Assembly (NCBI GenBank): GCA_016937945.1
Contig: JAFGVP010000062.1
Coordinates: 1 to 64,000, forward strand
Length of the DNA: 64,000 bases
Reading direction: 5' to 3'
Origin: Pontiellaceae bacterium
Lineage (GTDB): Bacteria > Verrucomicrobiota > Kiritimatiellia > Kiritimatiellales > Pontiellaceae
Shown here: piece by piece, positions 51,876-63,949 of the stretch
Position numbering within the stretch: the first letter of the stretch is position 1
How the letters are laid out: every line of letters begins with the position of its first letter
Position numbers and translations under genes: made by a program
Notes under the pieces: model-generated
What the model saw: only the letters and a program-made list of their open reading frames with translations
The model's database searches: none
What the model was told of the DNA's origin: nothing

Positions 51876-53273
51876 ATGATTGCAGTTCTGAATACATCCT
51901 GCCACTGTGTCTGGGCGGAGGCCATCGGTGGACCCCCGTGGTCCCTGCTGCCGATTGCCAATCGGCCTCTTGTGGACTATTGGCTGGAAATGTGTTCCGA
52001 CCTGAAATTGGATCTCGTTCAGGTCATGCTGGGAGAAGATGCGAAGCAGGTAGAGGATTATATCGGCGACGGCAAAAGGTGGAATCTACGCATTGAATAT
52101 GCTTTTGCCCGCACCGGAGAGGCCCCTTGCGATTATCTCTGCTCTATTCGAACGCGTTGGAGTGATGGGTTGCTCTATTTCGGCTATCCCTTTTTTATCC
52201 GCCGGCGGCAGGCTTTTCGTATCGAAGGATTGAACGGTCTGAGGCCGACCTGCTATCGAATTGATCACGATCCCGTGTTTATTTTTGCGCGAGGAAAGGA
52301 TGAGGCGGATGCGCTTCTGCTCGGAGAGGCCGGGTCGCATTCCGGTCTGGAAAGTGTTCACGCCCAGCCATGGATTATTAAGGACATCCATTCGTACTAT
52401 GACCTGAATATGAAAATGGTTGCCGGCGAATTTACCCGCTATACAACGGCTGGTTTTTCATCCGGTGACCGGAGTTCGGTGGGATACAACGTCCATACAC
52501 CGCCATCGAGTCATCTTCAGGCGCCGATCCTGATTGCGGATGACTGTCGTTTCGGGCCGATGACGACGGTGGGCCCGAATGCAGTTGTCGCAAATCATGT
52601 GATTGTCGATTCAAACAGCGAGTTGATTGACTGTCTGGTGCTTTCGGATACCTACATTGGCCGTAATCTCGATATTCATGGAAAAATCGTCGCCGGCAAC
52701 CGTGTGATCAGCCCGGATGACGGTACTGTGATTGAAATTGATGATTCCTGGCTGGTTGCCCGGAACAGGCCTCAGATGAGGGCTGAGGATATCGTTCGTT
52801 GCACGATTCTTTGGTTTGTGGCACTTGCCGTGGTTTTGATTCAATTGATCCCGTTTTGGGTGATCTATCCGCTCGTCCGGATCAGCCGCATTGCCCGGTT
52901 TGAACGACTCACTTTTCATGATCCCCGGACCGGATATATCCGCCTTCCGATCCTGTGTAAGCGCAGGAATGTACGCTCTCCTCTGTTCAGCGCATTCAAG
53001 GCGTTGTCGCTGGACCGTTTTCCTCTGCTGGTCCTGGTTGTGCGGGGCCGGTTGTTTTTGTGCGGGCAGCCGCCGATGCGACACCCTGAAGATGATGAGA
53101 TGATCAAGCAATTGCCGGAATACTATCCCGGCGTTTTCTGTTATCAGGATTATAACAAGGAGTCCGATCGACTGGTCGATTCGTTATGGTATGCTCATAT
53201 CCGTTCGCTTTACGAAGATTTGAAGATTCTGGCCAAATCGCTTCTTTCACGTTTCCTTCGGGGCGGCCGCTGA
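51876..53273 (+). CDS. Degenerate nucleotidyltransferase-hexapeptide protein fused to a partial sugar transferase
   Basis: A 465-residue fusion. Residues about 1-200 look like a sugar-phosphate nucleotidyltransferase (SLLPIANRPLVDYWLEMCSD) but lack the G-x-G-T-R loop that binds the nucleotide. Residues about 215-290 look like left-handed beta-helix repeats (APILIADDCRFGPMTTVG, VVANHVIVDSNSELIDC). A transmembrane segment follows (about 308-330). The end (about 370-465) aligns by eye with the C-terminal half of a sugar transferase (LSLDRFPLLVLVVRGRLFLC, then IRSLYEDLKIL), without the catalytic KFRTM part. ATG 51876 is 13 bases after STAS. Likely a non-catalytic partner. Confidence 0.78.
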   Translation: MIAVLNTSCHCVWAEAIGGPPWSLLPIANRPLVDYWLEMCSDLKLDLVQVMLGEDAKQVEDYIGDGKRWNLRIEYAFARTGEAPCDYLCSIRTRWSDGLLYFGYPFFIRRRQAFRIEGLNGLRPTCYRIDHDPVFIFARGKDEADALLLGEAGSHSGLESVHAQPWIIKDIHSYYDLNMKMVAGEFTRYTTAGFSSGDRSSVGYNVHTPPSSHLQAPILIADDCRFGPMTTVGPNAVVANHVIVDSNSELIDCLVLSDTYIGRNLDIHGKIVAGNRVISPDDGTVIEIDDSWLVARNRPQMRAEDIVRCTILWFVALAVVLIQLIPFWVIYPLVRISRIARFERLTFHDPRTGYIRLPILCKRRNVRSPLFSAFKALSLDRFPLLVLVVRGRLFLCGQPPMRHPEDDEMIKQLPEYYPGVFCYQDYNKESDRLVDSLWYAHIRSLYEDLKILAKSLLSRFLRGGR

Positions 53274-53286
53274 TCGGATTTATAGT

Positions 53287-54996
53287 ATGCTGAAAAAACG
53301 CTGGAATATTCAAACCTCTGACGAATCGTCGTGCGCACGTATGGCTGAACTGGCCGACCTTCCGCGTCCGCTGCTTCAGATGCTGGTCCGGCGCGGCTTG
53401 GCCGATGCCGTCGAACTTCAAACCTTCATCGAGCCGCGGTTGGCGGATCTGGATGATCCGTTTCTGCTTCCTTGTATGCAGACGGCAGTGGACCGTATCT
53501 GGGAGGCCATTCATGCGAATCAGCGGATTGTTGTTTTCGGTGATTATGATGTCGATGGCGTAACGGCGTCCGCCGTTATGATCCGGATTCTGCGGGCGCT
53601 GAAGGCGGATGTGCAGGGTTTTGTTCCTGATCGACTGGACGAAGGATACGGACTTTCCGCAGATTCCGTTGAGCGTTGTTTGACGGAGCTGAGTCCGGCG
53701 CTGATTATTACCGTGGATTGCGGTACAAACTCGGTGCCCTGCGTTGCATCCATTCAGCATCAGGGCGTCGATGTGATTGTAACCGACCATCATGAACCCG
53801 AAGAAATCACGGCCGACGCATTTGCCCTGATCAATCCGAAGCTCGGGCCGACGCTTTCGCATCTTTCCGGGGTGGGAGTTGCTTTCAAGGTGGCCCATGC
53901 ACTGGTGAAACAGGGCCGGGATCTCGAATATGAAGCTGCGATGAAAATTGATCTTCGGCATTTGCTGGATCTTGTGGCTCTCGGAACGGTTGCCGATATT
54001 GTGCCATTGGTGGGCGAAAACCGGATTATTGTACGCCATGGCCTTCTGCAGCTGGCTTCGACCCGATGGGCCGGCATGGCGGCTCTCATTGATGTGGCCG
54101 CCATTCGAGGTGAGCTGAATGCCGGTCACCTTGGTTTTCAAATCGGTCCGCGCATTAATGCCGCCGGCCGGATCGGTGAACCGATGCAGGCGCTGCGCTT
54201 GCTAACGACCGATGATGCGCTGGAAGCGCGAAATATCGCCAAGTTGCTTGATCGTAATAATCGCGAACGGCGCGATATTGAGCACAAAATGGCTGAAGAG
54301 GCTTTTGCGGAAATTGATGCCTATTATGATCCGGATCGGCATTTTGGTCTGGTGGTTGCACGCGAAGGATGGCATCCCGGTGTGGTGGGGATTGTGGCAT
54401 CGCGGGTTTCGCGGCATTATAACCGTCCGGCAATCATCATGGGCATTGATGACGACGGCAGCGCCCGTGGATCGTGCCGGGGAATAGAGTCCTTTGATCT
54501 GCTTGCAGGTCTGCAGGAGTGCGAGCAGTATCTTACTAAATTCGGAGGGCATCGAATGGCTGCCGGTCTGGAAGTCTGTTCCGGTGAATTGAATGCGTTT
54601 AAAAAGGCATTCAACCATGCTGCATCTGTTGCTCTTCGGGATATTGATCTTGCCCCCGTCCTGTGTATTGATGCCGTGCTTTCGGCGGAGGATGTGAACT
54701 GGGCATTTTATGATGCCCTGCGCCATTTGCGTCCGTTCGGGCAGGAGAATCCGGAGCCGGTCTGGGCTCTGATGGGGGTCTGCGTGGCCGGGGCGCCGCG
54801 CGTTGTCGGTAAGCAGCATCTTAAGCTGTATCTTAATGCCGGCGATCGGCAGCTCGATGCGATTGCTTTTAACTATCCGTTGAAGTCGTTGCCGGCCGGT
54901 TTGATTGATGTGGCATTTACGCTCAAGAAAAACAGCTGGAACGGGGATGATGCGCTCCAGCTTCAGGTGGTGGATATTCGACCGTCTCAGCGCTGA
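53287..54996 (+). CDS. recJ: Single-stranded-DNA 5'-3' exonuclease RecJ
   Basis: A 569-residue nuclease acting in recombination and mismatch repair. DHH domain motifs VVFGDYDVDGVTASAVM, VDCGTNS and VIVTDHHEPEE carry the metal ligands; DHHA1 has the SGRGIE-like SCRGIESFDLL and KFGGHRMAAGLEV; the C-terminal OB domain is VVGKQHLKLYLNAG. Standard length. It starts 13 bases after the sugar-transferase fusion and its end faces ybeY with a five-base gap. Confidence 0.96.
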   Translation: MLKKRWNIQTSDESSCARMAELADLPRPLLQMLVRRGLADAVELQTFIEPRLADLDDPFLLPCMQTAVDRIWEAIHANQRIVVFGDYDVDGVTASAVMIRILRALKADVQGFVPDRLDEGYGLSADSVERCLTELSPALIITVDCGTNSVPCVASIQHQGVDVIVTDHHEPEEITADAFALINPKLGPTLSHLSGVGVAFKVAHALVKQGRDLEYEAAMKIDLRHLLDLVALGTVADIVPLVGENRIIVRHGLLQLASTRWAGMAALIDVAAIRGELNAGHLGFQIGPRINAAGRIGEPMQALRLLTTDDALEARNIAKLLDRNNRERRDIEHKMAEEAFAEIDAYYDPDRHFGLVVAREGWHPGVVGIVASRVSRHYNRPAIIMGIDDDGSARGSCRGIESFDLLAGLQECEQYLTKFGGHRMAAGLEVCSGELNAFKKAFNHAASVALRDIDLAPVLCIDAVLSAEDVNWAFYDALRHLRPFGQENPEPVWALMGVCVAGAPRVVGKQHLKLYLNAGDRQLDAIAFNYPLKSLPAGLIDVAFTLKKNSWNGDDALQLQVVDIRPSQR

Positions 54997-55001
54997 GGTC
55001 A

Positions 55002-55466
55002 TTAAATACGGATCAGTCCCGTGGCCAATGGACCTGCCTGTTTCAGCCATGCGGTTTCCGTGGCGCGCATCTTTTTCCGTTTATAGTCGGTGTCATCTTC
55101 GGCCCCGCTCAGATGGTCAAAGCCGTGGGCAAGATAGAGTGCCAGCTCATAGTCGATTCCATCGTGTTCTGGCCCTATTTGTACGGCGCGGTCGACATTG
55201 ATTACCAGATCGCCGCTCCAGGTGTCTTCCTCGCCGGGAATCGGTTCATAACGAAAGCTGATAACGTCCGTCGGGCGGTTCTTCCCGAAATATTCCCGAT
55301 TAGTCCGGGTGATGCCGTCGTCATCGACCAAAACAATACATACCTCGCTCCATGCGTGGGGCGTGGTTGTTTCCTCGAGCTGTTTTCCCAGCCAATCAGC
55401 CAGCTGTTTTAGCTTTGGGAGGGCTATCCGATGATTTGTCTGCTGGTTTTGAACGCTTGTTTTCAT
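55002..55466 (-). CDS. ybeY: Endoribonuclease YbeY
   Basis: A 154-residue metal-dependent RNase for 16S rRNA maturation. NRPTDVISFRYEP and the active motif AHGFDHLSGAEDD are present. The usual third zinc His (H-G-x2-H-L-x-G-x-D-H) is replaced by Asp, as I recall in some Bacteroidota members. The N-terminal SVQNQQTN, typical of the family, requires ATG 55466, so the gene overlaps the end of pgpH by 71 bases. Order phoH-pgpH-ybeY is widespread. Confidence 0.9.
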   Translation of the reverse strand: MKTSVQNQQTNHRIALPKLKQLADWLGKQLEETTTPHAWSEVCIVLVDDDGITRTNREYFGKNRPTDVISFRYEPIPGEEDTWSGDLVINVDRAVQIGPEHDGIDYELALYLAHGFDHLSGAEDDTDYKRKKMRATETAWLKQAGPLATGLIRI

Positions 55467-57699
55467 GATCTTTCGGGTATGGGATCCGTCCATGCAACAT
55501 GTTGGACAGAGAGAAGATGAAGGACTGTTTAACTACCTTGATTTCCGCCATGGTCAGGTTGGCATAATCCATCTGGCCATCCCTGATTTTCATGGCAAAG
55601 ATATCATCGAGTAGATTGGATATTTTCTGCGGGGTCGGCTTTTCAATGGAGCGAGATGCCGCTTCTGACGCATCCGCCAGTGAAAGAATGGCCATTTCGG
55701 GGGAGACCGCCGGGGCGCCGCCGTAGCGGAAATCGCTCTCATTAATCAGATCGGCCATGTTGGTGGTTCCGTCGCCGGCCTGCTGTTTGGCCTTGTGGTA
55801 AAAGAATGAGATCAGGCCGTTCCCGTGGTGCTGTTCAATCGCGTCGAGGATCGGTTTCGGCAGTTTATGTCTTTTGGCCAGCGTGAGACCTTCCTTGACG
55901 TGCGAGGAAATTACCAGCGCGCTCATGTGCGGAGATAGTTCGTCGTGGGGATTTTCTTTGTGCTGGATGTTTTCCGTGAAGAATTCCGGTTTCGCCATTT
56001 TTCCGATGTCATGATAGTAGGCGCAAACACGTATCAGCAATGGGTTGGCTCCGATTGCTTCCGCTGCATTTTGGGCAAGTGTGGCAACCATCAGGGAATG
56101 GTGGTAGGTGCCCGGAGCCTGAATCGCCATTTTCTGGAGCAGCGGATGTCCCATGTCGGAAAGTTCAAGCAGCGTGATATCGGTAGTAATCTTAAAGATT
56201 TTCTCAAAAAGGGGGATCAGCAGAATGGTGAGAATCGCTGATATGGCGCCGGAGGAGACGGCGGCTCCCAGCTGCCACAGTACATTTGAAAGAAGCTGTT
56301 CATGCAGCATGACGCCAAGCAGTACATACAGCATCTTGACGACGCAGATCCAAAGTCCGGCCCGAAACAGGCTGGAGCGTCGGTGTACATTCCGGGCGGA
56401 GCTTGCGGAGGTGATCGTGACCACCATGCCCAGCATGAACACGGGAAATGAATGTCCCAGCAGGACGGCCGTTGCGGAACTGCACCAGAATCCCAGTCCG
56501 ATAGCGGCGTTGCTGCCCACCAGAATGCCGGCCAGCAGAACTGACAGTGCAAATGGAATTATATAGGGAATGAGTTCAAAAGTGAGCGGCGTATGCTTGG
56601 TGGAGAGATAGGCAAGGAGTCCGGCGGTTCCAAGAGGAATCAGGGACAGGGTGATCAGGAGCAGGAGTTTATCCACTTGTCGGACGAGGTTGCCGCTGCC
56701 GACCCGCAGGATAACCACCGAGGCGATGAGTCCAACAAGCAGAAGAACGGCGTTGCCCGCGATTTCAAGGATCTGCTCTGTTGCCGCCCGGCTTTCCTGA
56801 ATTTTTGTATTATGTTCCTGAAGTAACAGCAGTTTCTGGGCATCGGCAATGTCGCCGGGAGACGCCAGCGAGTCACCTTTTGAATAGGATTCAATGGTCG
56901 GAGGAACGGCCGCAATTGCTTTCTGGCGCAGACTTTCCGTGGCATCCGCATCATATTCCAGGTTCGGTTTGACCACCGAAGTAAGAAGTTTACTGATAAG
57001 GCCTCGTTGCGTTTGGTTTGTGAAACGCGCGGAAATTGTCTGAACCGCTTCCTGTTGGGACTTGATGTTTGCGAGACTTTCATTCCGTGCCTGCGTCTCG
57101 GTATCCGACTTGATGGTCAGTGCCCGGTTCGGGTTTCCCTCGGCAAAATTATCGCGGGTCTTGTCGGCAATGATGCCTAGCGACATGACTTCTTTAAGCC
57201 TGCCGCTCAAGGCTTCGCGGGTCAGCGCAATCGAGTTGGATGGAAACGCCTGAATAAATCCGGCGGCATCGAGATCGAACCCAAGTAAAACATCGTTAAG
57301 CGAGGCAATCTGATGCTCCGTTTCCTCTTCCGTTGCGGTTGCAACCTGTTCCAGCCTGTCAAAAACAGTTTGGACTTGTTTAACGGCCCGCTTTTCCGGT
57401 TGGGTGGCGAGGCTGAAGATCAGGGGAACGCCGGCGGCGGCCTGATCCTGGGCGAGGGCGGTGAGGCTCAGGTTTTCGCACTGGAAATCGACCAGCGCCT
57501 CTATGCTGGCCGGAAAAACATCGCCCATCTGGTATGACACCTTGGTGACAATGCCGCGGCCGAAGAACAGCCACGTGACCAATAGCCATAGGATAACGCC
57601 CATGCCAATAGCTTTATAGGGGATGTCTCGCCGGCGCTTGACCTCGGTCTTACGCTCGGCAATGCCCTTCTGTTTTTTCTTAGAAATCTTCTTCTTCAT
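55396..57699 (-). CDS. pgpH: 7TM-HD family phosphohydrolase (PgpH-like)
   Basis: A 767-residue membrane protein: N-terminal basic tail and helix (about 27-50), a large extracytoplasmic 7TMR-HDED domain (about 60-320), a block of seven transmembrane helices and a cytosolic HD domain (about 510-720) with PGTYHHSLMVATLA, YYHDIGKMAKPEFF and the later IEQHHG. Relatives (PgpH) break down c-di-AMP. The frame is open upstream of 57699, but that ATG gives the basic tail and is right after the phoH stop. A Lys/Ser-rich C-terminus overlaps ybeY. Confidence 0.93.
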   Translation of the reverse strand: MKKKISKKKQKGIAERKTEVKRRRDIPYKAIGMGVILWLLVTWLFFGRGIVTKVSYQMGDVFPASIEALVDFQCENLSLTALAQDQAAAGVPLIFSLATQPEKRAVKQVQTVFDRLEQVATATEEETEHQIASLNDVLLGFDLDAAGFIQAFPSNSIALTREALSGRLKEVMSLGIIADKTRDNFAEGNPNRALTIKSDTETQARNESLANIKSQQEAVQTISARFTNQTQRGLISKLLTSVVKPNLEYDADATESLRQKAIAAVPPTIESYSKGDSLASPGDIADAQKLLLLQEHNTKIQESRAATEQILEIAGNAVLLLVGLIASVVILRVGSGNLVRQVDKLLLLITLSLIPLGTAGLLAYLSTKHTPLTFELIPYIIPFALSVLLAGILVGSNAAIGLGFWCSSATAVLLGHSFPVFMLGMVVTITSASSARNVHRRSSLFRAGLWICVVKMLYVLLGVMLHEQLLSNVLWQLGAAVSSGAISAILTILLIPLFEKIFKITTDITLLELSDMGHPLLQKMAIQAPGTYHHSLMVATLAQNAAEAIGANPLLIRVCAYYHDIGKMAKPEFFTENIQHKENPHDELSPHMSALVISSHVKEGLTLAKRHKLPKPILDAIEQHHGNGLISFFYHKAKQQAGDGTTNMADLINESDFRYGGAPAVSPEMAILSLADASEAASRSIEKPTPQKISNLLDDIFAMKIRDGQMDYANLTMAEIKVVKQSFIFSLSNMLHGRIPYPKDHENKRSKPADKSSDSPPKAKTAG

Positions 57700-57719
57700 G
57701 GTGGACTCCGTTGGGTGTC

Positions 57720-58670
57720 TCAGGAATTCCGCTTGGCCTGATAGGCTTCGATGACCTTTTGGACAAGCGGATGCCGTACCACATCGCGTTCCGTGAGCGA
57801 GATTATCTCCAAACCGTGAATGTTCTGCAGGATGGACTGGGCTTCTTTCAGTCCGGATGCACTGCGCCCCGGCAGGTCGATCTGCGTCAGGTCGCCGGTA
57901 ATGGCGCATTTTGAGTCGAAGCCAAGTCGGGTGAGAAACATCAACATTTGCGGCGGCGTCGTGTTCTGGGCTTCGTCAAGAATAACAAACGCATGGTTAA
58001 GTGTGCGTCCTCGCATGTAGGCCAGCGGCGCGACTTCAATAATGCCGCGTTCCAGATAACTCTCGATGGTTTCCGCCGGCAGCATGTCATAGAGGGCATC
58101 GTAGAGCGGACGGAGGTAAGGGGCCACCTTTTGCTGCATGTCGCCCGGCAGGAATCCCAGATTTTCGCCGGCCTCAATGGCTGGGCGGGTAAGGATGATG
58201 CGGCTGATCTCTTCCTTAATAAGAGAAGAGACGGCCATGGCCATCGCGAGATAGGTCTTGCCGGTTCCGGCCGGGCCGATCCCGAAGGTGATCGTGCTTT
58301 TCAGCATGGCATCGAGATAAATCTGTTGCCCAAGGGTTTTAGGAAACACGGACGGTTTTCTGGCCCCGACATCGATCCGTATGCTGGCCAGTTTCTCAAA
58401 CACATCGATTTCCCCCTGTTCGAACGCTTCGTAAGCATAGCTGACGGCCTGGTTGTCGATTCGGGTGCGATTTCGGGTTTTTCGCAAATCATTGATAAAT
58501 TTGATCAGTGGCACGGCTTGTTCATCCGGCCCCTGCAGGTTGATGGTCAGATCGCGCGCAAGCAACTCCAGTCCAAAGCGGCTGTGAATGCGGTCTGCAA
58601 GCTGTTCCAGCAAGGGCGTAATCTCTCTTGCTTCGCTGGCGTTATCAAAATGGATGGTATGTGAGTTCAT
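57720..58670 (-). CDS. phoH: PhoH family ATPase
   Basis: A 316-residue P-loop ATPase. KH-like N-terminal domain (about 1-100), Walker [15 protein letters not shown] near residue 131, [15 protein letters not shown], Walker [12 protein letters not shown] and sensor GDLTQIDLP. Role in RNA metabolism, linked to ybeY. First gene of the phoH-pgpH-ybeY operon. The intergenic region before its ATG is 750 bases and starts the non-coding section described next. Confidence 0.95.
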   Translation of the reverse strand: MNSHTIHFDNASEAREITPLLEQLADRIHSRFGLELLARDLTINLQGPDEQAVPLIKFINDLRKTRNRTRIDNQAVSYAYEAFEQGEIDVFEKLASIRIDVGARKPSVFPKTLGQQIYLDAMLKSTITFGIGPAGTGKTYLAMAMAVSSLIKEEISRIILTRPAIEAGENLGFLPGDMQQKVAPYLRPLYDALYDMLPAETIESYLERGIIEVAPLAYMRGRTLNHAFVILDEAQNTTPPQMLMFLTRLGFDSKCAITGDLTQIDLPGRSASGLKEAQSILQNIHGLEIISLTERDVVRHPLVQKVIEAYQAKRNS

Positions 58671-59024
58671 GAGTAAATGGATGCGGACAGGGATGAGGGC
58701 GTGGTTGTTCGCGACAATCTTCGGCCCTAAGAGGACGAGAGCTGACTTGGAGTCCGAATCTTCATAACCGGAAGTTAATGGGAATGTACGGAGCGCGTCA
58801 ACTGGTAATACGGGAGAAGAGTCTCTCAGATTTTTGGCAATATTTACTCAGAGAGCTGTCTTGGTATGTAATATGCTATGTATATGGAAAGTTTGAGCGA
58901 ACTCAGTCTGTCAGATAGAACGATCGCACGTACGCAACTGGAGACGCGTGTATATATAAAGATACAGACAAACTGATCGGAAAAACTTTTTACGCAGCGT
59001 GTTCGCGGCGGGCGTGTATCCGAA
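58671..59024. other. Long intergenic region upstream of phoH, no gene seen
   Basis: About 350 bases with no convincing coding frame. It is AT-rich around 58830-58990, with several TATA-like stretches (for example TATATATAAA near 58953), so it probably holds promoters for phoH (minus) and for the RNA candidate (plus). I could not place a -35/-10 pair with confidence. Confidence 0.5.
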
Positions 59025-59193
59025 ATCCACCCCGGTGGATGCGGAGCTAAGATTACCCCGGCGGCAGCCGGTTCGGTGAACAGCATAGTTTTTAGCATTG
59101 GCTAGGGATGAATCGACAGGGAATGTCGCGGTCAGCGGTCCCTTGCTGAATACCCCTTCTTCCTTCTAGCCAATGCACTTATCTTTCCAGTAA
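59025..59193 (+). ncRNA. Candidate structured non-coding RNA upstream of PFOR
   Basis: A series of self-complementary segments without a plausible coding frame: hairpin ATCCAC/GTGGAT (59025-59040), hairpin CCGGC/GCCGG (59058-59071), and a long-range perfect 11-bp pairing GCATTGGCTAG (59095-59105) with CTAGCCAATGC (59166-59176). The latter encloses two hairpins, CGACA/TGTCG (59114-59128) and CAGC/GCTG (59133-59148), a three-way-junction layout. A terminator follows immediately on the plus strand. I do not recognise it as tmRNA, RNase P RNA, SRP RNA or a known riboswitch. It could be a free RNA or a leader element of PFOR. Confidence 0.55.
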
Positions 59194-59216
59194 GCCCCGC
59201 ATCGGGGGTTTTTTTA
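59194..59216 (+). terminator. First terminator after the RNA candidate
   Basis: CCCCG (59195-59199) pairs with CGGGG (59203-59207), followed by seven T. On the opposite strand there is no T-run, so it acts on plus-strand transcription. Confidence 0.8.
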
Positions 59217-59222
59217 TCAAAA

Positions 59223-59257
59223 ATGCCTATTGGGACTCGATTTCAATAGGCGTTTTT
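59223..59257. terminator. Second, bidirectional terminator
   Basis: GCCTATTG (59225-59232) and CAATAGGC (59244-59251) form a perfect 8-bp stem, with T-runs on both strands, 9 bases after the first terminator. Confidence 0.8.
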
Positions 59258-59417
59258 GTTGTCAAAATCGAAAAATAGAGGCCAAAAAAACTTTCCTTTC
59301 AGGCGGGTTCTGGGAATATTTCGAACTTTTACCGGGGGACCCGGGTGGAGAAATCCAAAACAGCAAATAATTTTGTAATTTTATTAATTAAGGGAAGCTA
59401 ACCAAGGAGCAGCTCAG
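59258..59417 (+). promoter_or_regulatory. PFOR leader and promoter region
   Basis: About 160 AT-rich bases between the tandem terminators and the PFOR ATG. It contains CCGGGGGACCCGGG (59332-59345), an inverted repeat, and an AT-rich block (59366-59393) that may hold the -10 element. AAGGAG (59403-59408) is a strong ribosome-binding site. A definite -35/-10 pair is not seen. Confidence 0.4.
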
Positions 59418-62942
<3,525 letters not shown>

Positions 62943-62962
62943 GATCATCTGCGATGCAAATC

Positions 62963-62992
62963 AAAAAGCCCGTCCTCGTGACGGGCTTTTTT
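62963..62992 (+). terminator. Terminator after PFOR
   Basis: A 12-bp stem (AAAAAGCCCGTC / GACGGGCTTTTT) with a five-base loop and further T's, 21 bases after the stop. Confidence 0.92.
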
Positions 62993-63073
62993 CGTGTATG
63001 GCTCCGGTGCATTGAGCCGGAGATGGAGGAGATCCGACCGGTCGAATGGATCCGGCCGGTATATCAGCACTCG

Positions 63074-63940
63074 TTAAAATTCGCGCCGGACCAGATATTC
63101 CGCGATGGAGCGGAGGGCGTTGGTGTTTCGGGACAGCGTGTTCAGTAGGGCGATGGCATCGTTGGTAAGTTCCCTGACCTTTTTCCGGGCGTTGTCCATT
63201 CCGTGTACGGCGGGGTAGGTCATCTTATGGTGCTCCTGGTCGGCTCCCGCATGCTTTCCAAGCACTTCGTCCGTCGAGGTTTCATCAAGGATGTCATCCT
63301 CAATCTGGAAGGCCATGCCGATTTTTTCGCCGAAGATTGTCAGGCTTTCGAGTTCCTGACCGTCGGCGCCGGCGGCGATCGTGCCCATGCGAACGGCGGC
63401 ACGGATCAGGATGGCGGTTTTATTCATGTGAATGAATTCAATAAGATCGGCGTTGGGCTCTTTTCCTTCTGCGGCAAGGTCTTCCACCTGACCGGCGATT
63501 ACTCCCTGTGAGCCGGCTGCACGGGCCAGTTCCAGTGACAGTTTTGAATTTCCATATTCAGCGAGAATCTGGAAGGCATGAATCATAAGGGCGTCGCCTG
63601 CCAGAACGGCATTTGCTTCGCCATACTTGATGTGACAGGTCGGCATGCCGCGACGCAGGTCGTCGTCATCCATGCAGGGCAGGTCGTCGTGGATCAGGGT
63701 TGAACAGTGGAACAGTTCAAGCGCCACGGCCGGCATGAGCACTTCCGCTGCCGGCTTATCGAATACTTCGGCGGCTGCAATGCAAAGGATCGGACGGATT
63801 CGTTTGCCGCCATTCAGAACGCAGTAACGCATGGCTTCATGCAGCAAGGAAGGACGGGTCAGTTCGGTCGGAAGACAGTCTTTAAGGGCGAGGTCAACGA
63901 GAAACTGTTTTTCTTTGAGGTATTGCGTGATGTCGGGCAT
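63074..63940 (-). CDS. ispA: Polyprenyl (farnesyl/geranylgeranyl) diphosphate synthase
   Basis: A 288-residue all-helical isoprenoid enzyme. First aspartate-rich motif DDLPCMDDDDLRRG near residue 80, second FQIEDDILDETS near 220, plus GGKRIRP near 43, all with conserved Mg and substrate residues. IspA-type with DDxxxxD. It condenses IPP with allylic diphosphates to C15 or C20 products for undecaprenyl or quinone synthesis; chain length is not certain. It follows the tail of a small gene on the same strand, overlapped by the leader. Confidence 0.94.
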   Translation of the reverse strand: MPDITQYLKEKQFLVDLALKDCLPTELTRPSLLHEAMRYCVLNGGKRIRPILCIAAAEVFDKPAAEVLMPAVALELFHCSTLIHDDLPCMDDDDLRRGMPTCHIKYGEANAVLAGDALMIHAFQILAEYGNSKLSLELARAAGSQGVIAGQVEDLAAEGKEPNADLIEFIHMNKTAILIRAAVRMGTIAAGADGQELESLTIFGEKIGMAFQIEDDILDETSTDEVLGKHAGADQEHHKMTYPAVHGMDNARKKVRELTNDAIALLNTLSRNTNALRSIAEYLVRREF

Positions 63941-63949
63941 GGAAAACTT

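Noticed and set aside
58844-59098. An 84-codon minus-strand frame upstream of phoH
   Set aside because: No ribosome-binding site or conserved pattern, and it overlaps the hairpins of the RNA candidate.
59095-59176. Possible tRNA, tmRNA or SRP RNA
   Set aside because: The 11-bp closing stem and missing T-loop, tag frame and GNRA/AGCA signature do not fit these classes.
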